DNA of 33,950 nucleotides, taken from assembly GCA_025358485.1 (NCBI GenBank), contig JANYJJ010000147.1, positions 1 through 33,950 on the forward strand. The letters run 5' to 3'. Position 1 is the first letter of the stretch. Each line of letters opens with the position of its first letter. Below, one piece after another: positions 23,205 to 33,950 of this stretch. The position numbers were made by a program, and so were the translations under genes. This DNA comes from Burkholderiales bacterium. GTDB lineage: Bacteria > Pseudomonadota > Gammaproteobacteria > Burkholderiales > Burkholderiaceae_C. The notes under the pieces are model-generated. The model was not told the origin of the DNA and searched no databases. It worked only from the letters and a program-made list of their open reading frames with translations.

Positions 23205-23293
23205 CGTGACGCTCCATGATGGGTTGACGACACGGTGCACGGCGCAGCTTTAGCTTTCCTTTGCGGCGCTTTGGGCGTAGGCAAGGTGTCTGA

Positions 23294-24832
23294 TCACCCC
23301 TTGCCCGCACCCCAAGCAGCGCGGTTTTCTGCGATGAAGGCTTGCACTGCGCGCGGCTTTGCCGCCAAGAGCGCAGCGCCCCCATCGCTCACAGCTTGCT
23401 GCGCGCCCTTGCTGATGGCCACCGTCAGCTCCACCGCCAGGTTCGATTGCCAGCGCGGCATGCCGCTGGCCAACGGCAGCACCAGCTTGGCAAACCAAGC
23501 CGGTGGGCTGATGTGTTTGACGGGTCTGCCGGTGGCCGTGTGCAGCATCTCGGTCACCGCGGCAAAGCTGTGGGCCGTGCTTCCGGTCAGCGTGTAGACC
23601 TTGCTCGCGTGCGCTGTGGGTTGCATCAAAACAGACGCCGCCACCTCGGCCACCTCGGCCACCTCGGCCACATCAAGCACATCAAGCACATCAACCCATG
23701 CCACTTTGCCTTTGCCGGTGGCAGCGATCAGCTTGCCGCTTTGGATGGAGTCAGCAAAAAACAGCAGGCTCTGCACAAAGAAAACCGGCCGCAAAAAAGT
23801 CCACGCCATGCCTGATTCGCTCAGCGCTTGTTCGGCCTTGGCATGCATGCGGCCAAAGCTGACGGGCGGTTGCAGGCCGGCGCTTTGGGCTGACAACTTG
23901 ACCACATGACGCACACCGTGCACGCGGCAAGCGTTGATCATGTTGATCCCCAGCGCAGCTTGTTGCGGGTCGTCGCTGCAAGCCAAAAAAACCACTTCAA
24001 TGCCCTTGAGCGCAACTGGCAAAGAGGCGGGTTCGCGGGTGTTGTCAACCGGGATCTCGGCCACGCGCGCCTCCCATTCGCGCACCACGCGGTTGCGCAG
24101 CACGCGCATGGGGTTGAAGTCGGCGTGATGGCGACCGAACACGTGCGAGCGCGTGGTCTCAAACCCTTCGGCGGCAACCAGGCGGCGCTTCCATTCAGGG
24201 TGGGCCTGCGATTCGTGCGTGGCCAAAAATCGCGTGCCCACCCACGCACCGTCGGCCCCCAAACACAATGCCGCCGCCAAGCCGGCACCGTCGACGATGC
24301 CGCCGGCTGCCAACACTGTGGCGTTTGGCAAGGCATGGCGAACCGCAGGCACCAGTGCCAGCGTGGACATGCTGCCGTAGTTGTGTCCTCCCGCTTCCGA
24401 GCCTTGTGCGATCACCACGTCAACGCCTGCTTCAACAGCGCGCACGGCCTCGGCCACTGAGCCCACCTGCTCCCACACATCGATGCCCGCCGCCTTCAGT
24501 GCGGCCACCCATTCAGACCGTGGTCCGCCCTAATCAAACGACACCGAAGACGACTTCAGCGCCACCGCCATGTCCATGATGGCGGGCTCAACAAAGCAGG
24601 CGATGAAGTTGATGTTGAAGGGCCGGTTTGTGAGCGCGCGCATGCCGCCCACCATTTGTTCTAAAAGTGCAGGCGGGAAAAATCCCACATTGGCCAAACT
24701 GCCGATACCGCCTGCTTTGGACACCGCCGCAGGCAACTCAGGCGTCATGCTGGCAAAGGCCATGCCGGCGCTTGCGACAGGGTGGTCAACGCCGTAGCGC
24801 GTGGTGAAACGGGTGGCGCGCAACGTGTGCAT
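23294..24832 (-). pseudogene. Broken nitronate monooxygenase fused to a truncated NmrA-like domain
   Basis: Translation starts well (AGGAG five bases before the ATG at 24832) and gives the FMN-binding N-terminus of a nitronate monooxygenase (2-nitropropane dioxygenase), then hits an in-frame TAG at 24532-24530 after ALKSSSVSFD. The same frame continues with GGPRSEWVAALKAAGIDVW and the conserved GSEAGGHNYGS, so a single base change (for example TGG to TAG) explains the stop. About 150 residues later the protein switches, at VDNTREPASL, into the middle of an NmrA/atypical short-chain dehydrogenase. The NmrA Rossmann glycine motif and the C-terminal end of the monooxygenase are both missing, as expected for a deletion fusing two genes. 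A 9-bp expansion in the NmrA part supports relaxed selection. A sequencing error could explain the TAG but not the fusion. Confidence 0.75.
23642..23695 (-). repeat. 9-bp tandem repeat, six units, in the NmrA part of the pseudogene
   Basis: Three CACCTCGGC units are followed by two CACATCAAG and one CACATCAAC. They encode DVL/EVA tripeptides, inserted where NmrA-like proteins normally have a single DVxDxAEVAA stretch. Confidence 0.9.
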
Positions 24833-24993
24833 GGGCTCTCCTAAGCAGCCGATTGACGGACATCAACGCAAGGATCAGCTTAGGTCGGAACGGCGCAGAC
24901 GGCGCGCGCAGAGTGCATCAAACGCGAGCGTTCAGCGCACAAGTTGCTGTTCAGATTTCATTGACTCAATGCACCAGGGATCAGCGGCGCGGG
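24833..24993. other. Intergenic gap, nothing recognised beyond a ribosome-binding site
   Basis: This 161-bp gap lies between the PadR stop and the broken monooxygenase start on the same strand. It contains only the AGGAG of the latter near 24838-24842. No hairpin with a T-run was seen. Confidence 0.5.
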
Positions 24994-25572
24994 TCAGAAC
25001 TTTTTCTTGCTCCGCGCCTTGCGCTGCGGCTGGGTCGCCAAGGCCTCCATGGAGGCGACCGCCTCGGCGCACCATTCAATCCAGTTGCGCTCAAAGCGCA
25101 TGCCGGCACGCAGGCCCAGCAAGCGTCCGTGGGCAGCCACGTCGAGCTTGGCGGGGTCGCGGTAATTGCGCTCGAAGATTTTTTCGTAGAGCGCCAAGCG
25201 CGCGGCGTGGGCGAGCGCGCGGTCACGCACCTGCTGCAACACAGAGGGCAAATCGACCTGGTCAAGCGCATAAAACTTCAGCAACAGCTCTTCCTTGATC
25301 GATGCGGAGGCGCTGTCTTCGCGGCTCCATGAAAGCAACTCGTCGCTGCCCAGTGAGGTGATCGAAAAGATGGTCTTGTTGGGCTTTGAGACTTGCGCCA
25401 CGGTACGTCCCAAGACCCAGCCCTTCTGACTCAGTGCGCTCAATTCGCGGTAAATCTGCTGGTGATTGGCGCGCCAAAAAAACCCGACAGAACTGTCAAA
25501 ACGTTTGGCCAATTCATAGCCCGTCATGGGCTCGTCGGCAAGGCAAACCAAGATGGCGTGGGCAAGAGACAT
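24994..25572 (-). CDS. PadR-family transcriptional repressor
   Basis: The 192-residue regulator has the PadR winged helix at the N-terminus (AHAILVCLADEPMTGYELAKRF, then the recognition region FFWRANHQQIYRELSALSQKGWV) and a C-terminal helical dimerisation domain of the Vir_act_alpha_C type, ending in a basic tail KARSKKKF. PadR proteins repress adjacent genes and are released by small aromatic or lipid ligands. The gene is divergent from the dienoyl-CoA isomerase/FadH operon. The shared intergenic region has a perfect dyad, so autoregulation and repression of that operon are both likely. The start is the only plausible ATG. Confidence 0.9.
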   Translation of the reverse strand: MSLAHAILVCLADEPMTGYELAKRFDSSVGFFWRANHQQIYRELSALSQKGWVLGRTVAQVSKPNKTIFSITSLGSDELLSWSREDSASASIKEELLLKFYALDQVDLPSVLQQVRDRALAHAARLALYEKIFERNYRDPAKLDVAAHGRLLGLRAGMRFERNWIEWCAEAVASMEALATQPQRKARSKKKF

Positions 25573-25612
25573 GGCTTCATTTTCAGCGATTGGAATTGAG
25601 CAAATGCAGCTG

Positions 25613-25661
25613 TTGACATGTTTTATTCAAGGAAGTTAATATGCAACTTTAAGCATATAAA
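25613..25661 (+). promoter_or_regulatory. Promoter with overlapping PadR-type operator
   Basis: A consensus -35 TTGACA (25613-25618) is followed after 18 bases by TAATAT (25637-25642, 4 of 6). The -10 overlaps a perfect inverted repeat, ATATGC (25639-25644) and GCATAT (25653-25658), with an 8-base spacer. The spacing and ATGC...GCAT arms match what is known of PadR operators. Binding here would block RNA polymerase directly. Confidence 0.7.
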
Positions 25662-25709
25662 TCACTTTGTGTTTCAGTCAACAGAACAGCAAGAGATCAG
25701 GACATCACC

Positions 25710-29145
<3,436 letters not shown>

Positions 29146-29209
29146 ACGGATGGCCGCGTTGATGTGACGCCGCCAAGCTGAAGCCGTCTCAGTTGCCAAG
29201 GAGATGGCA

Positions 29210-30247
29210 GTGCGCCTTGACCTTCGCTTTCAACACGCCAACCCGCGCCTGGCCTTCAAAGCGTGGAGCGATCAGGTGCACGGCATCTGCAACGGACTGC
29301 AAACCGTAGCGCAAGCCGACACGCAGCCGTTTTTAGCGCACGTGGAGGTCGATCAAGCGCCCGGTTTGCGTCTGGGCGACATCACCGCCGCGCCACAAAT
29401 CGTGGTGCGATCGAACAGTTCTTACGCACAAGAACTGTTCGATGACTTGGGCTTGCTGATTCAAATTCAAGGCACCGCGCAAATCGATCACGCGAACCTG
29501 CAAACGCAGTTGCACGAAGGTGAGGCCAAGGTGCTGGACAACGCCCGCGCCTACCGCTTGAGCATGCCGCAGCGCTTTCGCCAGGGCGTGTTGTTGATGC
29601 CGCGCCAGGCCTGGGGTCCGCGCTTGGACGATGTGGCGCTGCAAGCCGGACACTTGGTGCCGCCCACCGCGTCAGGACGCTTGCTGTTGGAGTTTGCGCG
29701 GTCGTTGATGCAGGAGTCTGCGCAGCTGAGCGAGCCCGGTTTGTCGGCCGCCGCGCTGCCGTTGATGGACTTGATGTGTGCGGCTGGTTTGCAACACGAT
29801 GCGCAGGGCGGCTTGCGGCCCGCCGAATCAAAGTCGCTTGCCGCGCTGCGCCGCCGTGTGTTGGAAAGCGTGCGCGATAAACTGACCCGGCCCGAGTTGA
29901 ACCCGACCTTGATTGCGCAGCAAAACGGCATCTCCGTGCGCTATCTGCACCGCATTTTTCAAGTCCAAGGACAAACCTTCATGGGCGAAGTGAACCGAAT
30001 GCGCATGCGCTTGTGCAGACGAATGTGCGAACAAGTGTTGCGCTCGCAAGGCGCAGGACCCTTGCGCGCCAGCGCCCTCGCGTTCGCATGCGGCTACGCG
30101 GATGATTCGACTTTTCGGCGCGTGTTCAAGGCGCACTTCGGGTGCGCGCTGGCGCAGTGGCAAAAGGATCCGAATCGCACCGCCAGCGCATCGATTTCTG
30201 TCGGCAGTGAGACAGCATCAGCAAACGGCGGCACCGTTTTCTTTTAA
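29210..30247 (+). CDS. AraC-family transcriptional regulator
   Basis: The 345-residue protein has an N-terminal AraC-binding-like sensing domain (about 1-220) and a C-terminal double helix-turn-helix. The latter is seen in PTLIAQQNGISVRYLHRIFQ and in ASALAFACGYADDSTFRRVF, followed by KAHFGCALAQW. This layout is typical of regulators of the FeaR/AraC-binding-domain group, which respond to aromatic or aliphatic acids. The start is decided by the ribosome-binding site: AAGGAG at 29198-29203 touches the ATG at 29204 but is six bases before a GTG at 29210, so GTG is preferred. It follows the FadH fusion by ~60 bp and probably controls that operon. A perfect 14-bp hairpin lies inside the gene. Confidence 0.88.
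   Translation: MRLDLRFQHANPRLAFKAWSDQVHGICNGLQTVAQADTQPFLAHVEVDQAPGLRLGDITAAPQIVVRSNSSYAQELFDDLGLLIQIQGTAQIDHANLQTQLHEGEAKVLDNARAYRLSMPQRFRQGVLLMPRQAWGPRLDDVALQAGHLVPPTASGRLLLEFARSLMQESAQLSEPGLSAAALPLMDLMCAAGLQHDAQGGLRPAESKSLAALRRRVLESVRDKLTRPELNPTLIAQQNGISVRYLHRIFQVQGQTFMGEVNRMRMRLCRRMCEQVLRSQGAGPLRASALAFACGYADDSTFRRVFKAHFGCALAQWQKDPNRTASASISVGSETASANGGTVFF
29410..29443 (+). repeat. Perfect 14-bp inverted repeat inside the AraC gene
   Basis: ATCGAACAGTTCTT (29410-29423) and its exact complement AAGAACTGTTCGAT (29430-29443) flank the loop ACGCAC. It encodes RSNSSYAQELFDD in the sensing domain. The message would fold into a stable hairpin about 200 bases after the start codon. Confidence 0.9.
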
Positions 30248-30562
30248 CCACCGTGCCGAGCGTTTCGACGTCCATTCTGCGGATGTGGTGGTTTGTATCA
30301 AAGATCAGCGCAACCGATGCTTCGTTTTCGTGGCCATGCCCTTTTGCACGTGCGTTCGGTCGAGCCGCCCAAGCCCATGGGGTTTTGCGATCCAGCTCTG
30401 CAACGTCGTGACCCGCACATCACATAACCAGCGCCGCTTGAGTCGGGCTCAGGCCGTACCGCACTGCTGCCATCGACGCCCCCCAAGCAAAGTTGCATAC
30501 AGGTTCTATAAAGCGTCTATTGCTTTATTGGGCGGTCAACACACGAATTCGGCTTTCGCACC
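30248..30562. other. 315-bp intergenic region with a small dyad near its end
   Basis: I see no gene here. Near the downstream gene there is a perfect 7-base dyad, ATAAAGC (30508-30514) and GCTTTAT (30522-30528). It overlaps a weak promoter candidate, TTGCAT (30493-30498) then TCTATT (30516-30521) at 17 bases. No ribosome-binding site is clear before the ATG at 30563, and no paired TTCG boxes of the Hrp/PIP type occur at the usual 15-16-base spacing. Confidence 0.45.
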
Positions 30563-32146
30563 ATGGGCACTGTCAACACCACACCTGTCAACCGGTCAGG
30601 AAGCATCTCCAACACTGCGTTTCGCGCCGACCGTGTCGATCTCGCAAAGTCGATGCCAACCCAAATCAGCTCAGCAAAGTGGCGGCCGGGTGTCACAACG
30701 GTATCGACCACGGCCAGCACAGCCAGGCCTGGGTCGAAACAAGTGGCACAGGTGAGACCGGCCACGAAACTTCTTGCCATCGAAGTCACCATAGACGGCG
30801 TCAAGGTGGCGAAGTACCCCGAGCAAGCCGATTTGACAACTGTGCGCACTGGCGCGACCTATCCCGCAAAGGAAATAGCGAAACTCAACCCCACCGTGTA
30901 TGTGGTTGACGGCTTCGAGCGGCGCTCTGTGACAGTGGGCTCCGCCGCGCAGCGCAAATCCATTTCGCACGGCGACTTTTGCCTGGGTGTGATCAAGTCC
31001 GGCTTGCCAACGGCGAAGATCGTCAAGGTGGAAGCCACCAACAGTTCGGGGGACGTGACGATCAGGTCCATGGGGCAAAGCATCGACAACGTCATCGCCC
31101 GTGAAGCAAAACTGCAAAACACCTCCAAACCAGACCTCAGCCGCGTGTTCATTTCGATGTCCTTGGGCGAGTCGAAACTCACGCTAACGCCTTACGAGCT
31201 CATCAGCGCGCCGATCGCCCGCTTCACCGCCTTGGGCGGAACGATTTACGCGTCGGCCGGCAACAGGCTTTTGAACACCACCGGTGCCAATCCGGGTGTC
31301 GGTTTGGTTTATGCCACCCAGAGCACTGTTGGCTCTGCGCTGAGTAGCAACCCAAAACCGGCGCAGTCGCTTCGCAGCGGTACTTTTGAATTGGGCGACG
31401 GCCAGATCAACAAAATTCCAACCAATCGAATCGACCCAACTTCGCACGTCTACGTGGGGGCAGGAACGCTGTCGCAACGCTACAACCCGGCGACAGGGGC
31501 TGTCGAAAATCAAAATCCCAAAGGGGATTGGATAAGCGCCGTTGATGCGACTCGGGTCACGGCCGATCCGGTGAAGGGAATGGCTGCCACCGGCCCGTTG
31601 AACAACATTCGCCCGAGCGCTGAAGTGACGGCAAAAGATGTTGAGCGTTTTGATGCATGGCGAACCACCTCGGAAAACACTGCGATTGCCAAGCACCCGA
31701 TGCCGGCAGGAAGCAAGAAAAAGGCGACCTACGACGATCTGACCACTGCCGAGAAAAACTCGCTGAATGCACGATCGAAAACGGAGTTCACCAGACGTTT
31801 TGGAACCACCAGCGTCATCACTGTGGCCCATTCCAAAACCGCCGCTTTGATGATCCAGGGGTCTGACCGTGCAGCCTTTTTTGATCAATCGCTGCCAACG
31901 GGTCTGACGCCCCAAACGGCCTACATTCCGGCCGAGGCGTTCGTGTTGGACAACAAGCGTCCTGACGAAGGCACGACAGATTTCTACAGCCGCGATGCTT
32001 CCGGCCTCATGAGGCATGCAATTTCTTACGTCAGTTCAAGCGTCAGCACGTCGGCTGCCACGCCGGACATGGTGGTGCGCGCCGTCCAAGACCGCGCCGT
32101 TCGACTTGCCAAGACAAAAGGCGTTGGTGGCTCGTCCCAGCCATGA
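30563..32146 (+). CDS. Unknown protein with divergent subtilisin-like (S8) motif order
   Basis: This 527-residue protein is not one I recognise outright, but motifs appear in the order of a subtilase. A strand-then-Asp VYVVDGF (Asp116) is followed by SHGDFCLGVI (His136, compare HGTHVAGII), GGTIYASAGN (Asn234, oxyanion type), VYVGA (297-301, compare VISVGA) and FGTTSVITVAHSKTAAL (Ser417, compare GTSMASPHVAGAAAL). Asp-His spacing is short and the Ser motif has an extra Thr, so activity is uncertain. The first ~65 residues are rich in Ser, Thr, Arg and Pro, with no Sec signal or propeptide evident. It stands alone between the AraC gene and a convergent nitrilase pair. It could be an intracellular protease, a pseudoprotease or an injected effector. 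Confidence 0.45.
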   Translation: MGTVNTTPVNRSGSISNTAFRADRVDLAKSMPTQISSAKWRPGVTTVSTTASTARPGSKQVAQVRPATKLLAIEVTIDGVKVAKYPEQADLTTVRTGATYPAKEIAKLNPTVYVVDGFERRSVTVGSAAQRKSISHGDFCLGVIKSGLPTAKIVKVEATNSSGDVTIRSMGQSIDNVIAREAKLQNTSKPDLSRVFISMSLGESKLTLTPYELISAPIARFTALGGTIYASAGNRLLNTTGANPGVGLVYATQSTVGSALSSNPKPAQSLRSGTFELGDGQINKIPTNRIDPTSHVYVGAGTLSQRYNPATGAVENQNPKGDWISAVDATRVTADPVKGMAATGPLNNIRPSAEVTAKDVERFDAWRTTSENTAIAKHPMPAGSKKKATYDDLTTAEKNSLNARSKTEFTRRFGTTSVITVAHSKTAALMIQGSDRAAFFDQSLPTGLTPQTAYIPAEAFVLDNKRPDEGTTDFYSRDASGLMRHAISYVSSSVSTSAATPDMVVRAVQDRAVRLAKTKGVGGSSQP

Positions 32147-32301
32147 AGCGAGTACCAGTTGCCCCTGCCGGAATGCAAGCGGGCGTACCGCACTTTCAGG
32201 CGATACGCGTTCAGGCGGCTGTCGCATCACTCGCGAGGCAAACGAGGCACAGGTGCTAAACACTTTTTTCTCGTTGATCGAGGAGCCGGAAGTGTCACGC
32301 T
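32147..32301. other. Convergent intergenic gap with weak terminator-like end
   Basis: The gap separates two converging genes. GTG-CTAAA-CAC followed by six T at about 32252-32269 resembles a minimal plus-strand terminator, but the stem is only three bases, so support is poor. Confidence 0.3.
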
Positions 32302-32970
32302 TCAAGCCAGCGGATTGCCCTTGACCACCATGTCGCCCCACTCGTCCATGGATATCAAACCGCCCGCGGTGTCGGCCTTGTTCTGATCACGCTGCGGCAA
32401 CACGGCTTGGATGGCGTCGATGCGCTTCCAACCTGGAATGGGCTGTGCGCCTGTCTTCACGTCGGGCACGTAGCGTGAGCCTTCCAGGCGTTGCATGCGG
32501 GGGATGTAGCGTGGGCAGTTGGTGATGAGGGCGGTGATGGCCACCTTCACTGCAAACTGCGCGCCGGGCCACAGGCCGACGATGGCCGGGTCGTCGGTGA
32601 GCTGGGCGTCACCCTGCACACGCAGACGGCTGGGGGTGACGAAGTCCATGAACAGCATGCCGATGTGCGAGGTGGTGGCGATGTTGCCCATCGAGAAAAA
32701 CATGCCGTTGCCGTCGAAGCAGGGGAACAGCATGGTTTTGTCGTCAGGCATGTGCACAAAGCCTTTTGCACCGCCTTTGAAGCTGACAGTTGGCGAGCCT
32801 TTGTTGTCGACCGAGGCCAGCCAAAACATCTCGGCTTGACCGACAAACGCACGGTCGCCGGGAGACAAAGCGTCGTGCACGATGACTTGAAGTTCGGCGG
32901 CCGCAAGTGCGGTGGTGTCGAAGCGCTTTTGCAGTTCAAGCGCTTTATCTGTGTAAGCAAATTGGGTCAT
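32302..32970 (-). CDS. Pyridoxamine 5'-phosphate oxidase-fold (FMN-binding split barrel) protein
   Basis: The 222-residue protein has the split-barrel flavin fold: QAEMFWLASVDNKGSPTVSFKGG for the first strands, then GNGMFFSMGNIATTSHIGMLFMDF and PSRLRVQGDAQL. The C-terminal part contains NCPRYIPRM, typical of the larger stand-alone members annotated as pyridoxamine-phosphate-oxidase-related. These bind FMN or heme and act in redox or detoxification. The exact substrate is not known. AAGGAG lies seven bases before the ATG and overlaps the nitrilase stop (TGAAGGAG), so the two genes are translationally linked. Confidence 0.85.
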   Translation of the reverse strand: MTQFAYTDKALELQKRFDTTALAAAELQVIVHDALSPGDRAFVGQAEMFWLASVDNKGSPTVSFKGGAKGFVHMPDDKTMLFPCFDGNGMFFSMGNIATTSHIGMLFMDFVTPSRLRVQGDAQLTDDPAIVGLWPGAQFAVKVAITALITNCPRYIPRMQRLEGSRYVPDVKTGAQPIPGWKRIDAIQAVLPQRDQNKADTAGGLISMDEWGDMVVKGNPLA

Positions 32971-32982
32971 GGAAGTGCTCCT

Positions 32983-33950
32983 TCAAACAGCGCGGAGTAG
33001 GACTGCAGCAGCAGCCGACGCAGCACTGTCTCTTGCGGGTTCACGCTGGCTGGTGTCCATTTCGCCCACCACTTCCATGGCTTTGTGCTGGCGCGTGACC
33101 ACGCGGTCGCCGGGCGTTTTGTCGAGCAGCAAGCGCGTGACGTCGGGGCGCGAGTAATGGCCCGCAGGGTCGGCCGCAGCCTTGGCCAGCGAGATCATGC
33201 CGAGGTCGAGGTCGGCGTAGACGATGCCTTCTTTGCCTTCAGGAATGACTTCGGTGATGAGCTGACCGTCGGGTGCGTAGATGCCGGCAAAGCCGCCGCC
33301 TTCCAACAGCAATTGGCGCTTCATCGGGTCGTCGCCGCACAAGGTTTGAATCATCTCTGCTGACACGACGGCACACGGCGCAATCACAAAGCAGGAGCCT
33401 TCCACCGCGTAGACGCGGCTGGCCGCCAAGTTGACTTCCGCACCGAGCGCGTAAGCACCGCCGCGGTACAGAGAAAAACTCGGCCAAGCGGCGATGTGCA
33501 CTTGCTCGTTTTGCGAATACATGGCGTATTTGGACAGCGGCTGAATGTGCTCCCAGCAGCACAGCGCGCCGACGCGGCCGAGGTCGGTGTCGTACACCGT
33601 CAAGTCGCTGCCGTCGCCTTCGCCGTAGATGGTGCGCTCGACGTGCGTGGGCTTGAGCTTGCGGCGCGCGGCCACGGTGTTGCCATGGGAGTCGATGATC
33701 CACTGCGCCATGTACAAACTGCCGCCCGACTTTTCGCTGTGGCCCATGACAACCATGATGGCGTTGTCTTTGGCGGCCTTGGCCAAGCGGTCGGCTTGCG
33801 GCGTGCCGTAAACCAGCGAGTTGTCGTGGTAACGCTGGATGAACTGCATGCCCCAGGCCGGCGAGTCGAGCCAGATGAACCAGGGGTAGCCCGGCAGCCA
33901 GGTTTCGGGAAACGCAATCAGCTTTGCGCCGTGCGCAGCGGCCTCCTCGA
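32983..33950 (-). CDS. Nitrilase (carbon-nitrogen hydrolase), 5' end outside window
   Basis: The reading frame stays open to the window edge, adding about 33 residues upstream of the first internal ATG at 33849. The catalytic triad of the nitrilase superfamily is complete: Glu in [16 protein letters not shown] (upstream of that ATG), Lys in [19 protein letters not shown], and Cys in [12 protein letters not shown]. The motif wording is that of true nitrilases, which hydrolyse R-CN to the acid and ammonia, rather than amidases. The true start lies beyond 33950. Arylacetonitriles, including indole-3-acetonitrile, are typical substrates of some relatives, which would link it to the indole-type operon at the other end of the window, but this is speculative. 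Confidence 0.9.
   Translation of the reverse strand, partial: EEAAAHGAKLIAFPETWLPGYPWFIWLDSPAWGMQFIQRYHDNSLVYGTPQADRLAKAAKDNAIMVVMGHSEKSGGSLYMAQWIIDSHGNTVAARRKLKPTHVERTIYGEGDGSDLTVYDTDLGRVGALCCWEHIQPLSKYAMYSQNEQVHIAAWPSFSLYRGGAYALGAEVNLAASRVYAVEGSCFVIAPCAVVSAEMIQTLCGDDPMKRQLLLEGGGFAGIYAPDGQLITEVIPEGKEGIVYADLDLGMISLAKAAADPAGHYSRPDVTRLLLDKTPGDRVVTRQHKAMEVVGEMDTSQREPARDSAASAAAAVLLRAV

Noticed and set aside
23205-23293. Possible Hrp/PIP box upstream of the paired unknown genes
   Set aside because: No TTCG pairs at 15-16-base spacing are present, so there is no sequence support for type III regulation.
30321-30358. TTCG repeats upstream of the subtilisin-like gene as a PIP/hrpII box
   Set aside because: TTCG occurs at 30321, 30327 and 30355, but the gaps do not match the required 15-16 bases.
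30102-30755. Open frame overlapping the AraC end and the next gene
   Set aside because: It overlaps two better-supported genes in another frame and has no motif or ribosome-binding site.
32252-32269. Strong rho-independent terminator after the subtilisin-like gene
   Set aside because: The T-run is good but the stem is only three base pairs, so it is listed only as a weak possibility.

Overview
The window looks like the chromosome of a GC-rich aerobic betaproteobacterium, most likely Burkholderiales/Comamonadaceae. This rests on the protein families, on codon use strongly biased to G/C at third positions, and on a dispersed hairpin repeat (core GAGGTATCGA between complementary arms, preceded by CCGTTCG) of a type common in that group. 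No rRNA, tRNA, CRISPR array or transposase was seen.

Region 1 (1-9446). A minus-strand operon reads iorA-like, iorB-like, Rieske dioxygenase alpha, Rieske beta, acyl-CoA ligase, thiolase-fold protein, and probably a further gene off the left edge. It diverges from a MarR regulator. The thiolase-fold protein lacks the thiolase Cys/His/Cys residues, so it may be a retro-aldolase of the Ltp2/DitF type.

Region 2 (9497-18581). A plus-strand operon encodes a two-domain flavoprotein of the 2-aminobenzoyl-CoA monooxygenase/reductase (salicylyl-CoA 5-hydroxylase) type, a repeat-built ORF, a second MarR, a crotonase-fold protein, an acyl-CoA dehydrogenase, a 2-aminobenzoate/benzoate-type CoA ligase, a 4HBT thioesterase, a RidA-like protein and a glutaryl-CoA dehydrogenase. 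This resembles the aerobic CoA-dependent anthranilate pathway of Azoarcus. I infer that regions 1 and 2 form one route, in which an indolic side chain is oxidised, CoA-activated and cleaved, a 2-oxoacid is converted to 2-aminobenzoyl-CoA, and the ring is reduced and opened to glutaryl-CoA and crotonyl-CoA. Indole-3-acetate through dioxindole-acetate, isatin and isatinate fits every gene, but this is a hypothesis.

Region 3 (18582-24832). Two adjacent minus-strand genes of unknown function (1266 and 212 aa) share a gap-free N-terminal module and the same ribosome-binding-site layout, followed by Pro/Ala/Lys-rich linkers. They look like a family of secreted or targeted proteins. Next to them is a decayed nitronate monooxygenase/NmrA fusion with an in-frame TAG.

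Region 4 (24994-30247). A PadR repressor diverges from a dienoyl-CoA isomerase-like gene, a rare SCP2-FadH fusion (2,4-dienoyl-CoA reductase) and an AraC regulator. This is a lipid or unsaturated acyl-CoA module with a clear PadR-type operator.

Region 5 (30248-33950). A lone, very divergent subtilisin-like protein converges on a minus-strand pair, a nitrilase (cut by the window edge) and a pyridoxamine-5'-phosphate-oxidase-fold protein.

The window also carries several in-frame 9-bp and 12-bp tandem expansions inside coding sequence.
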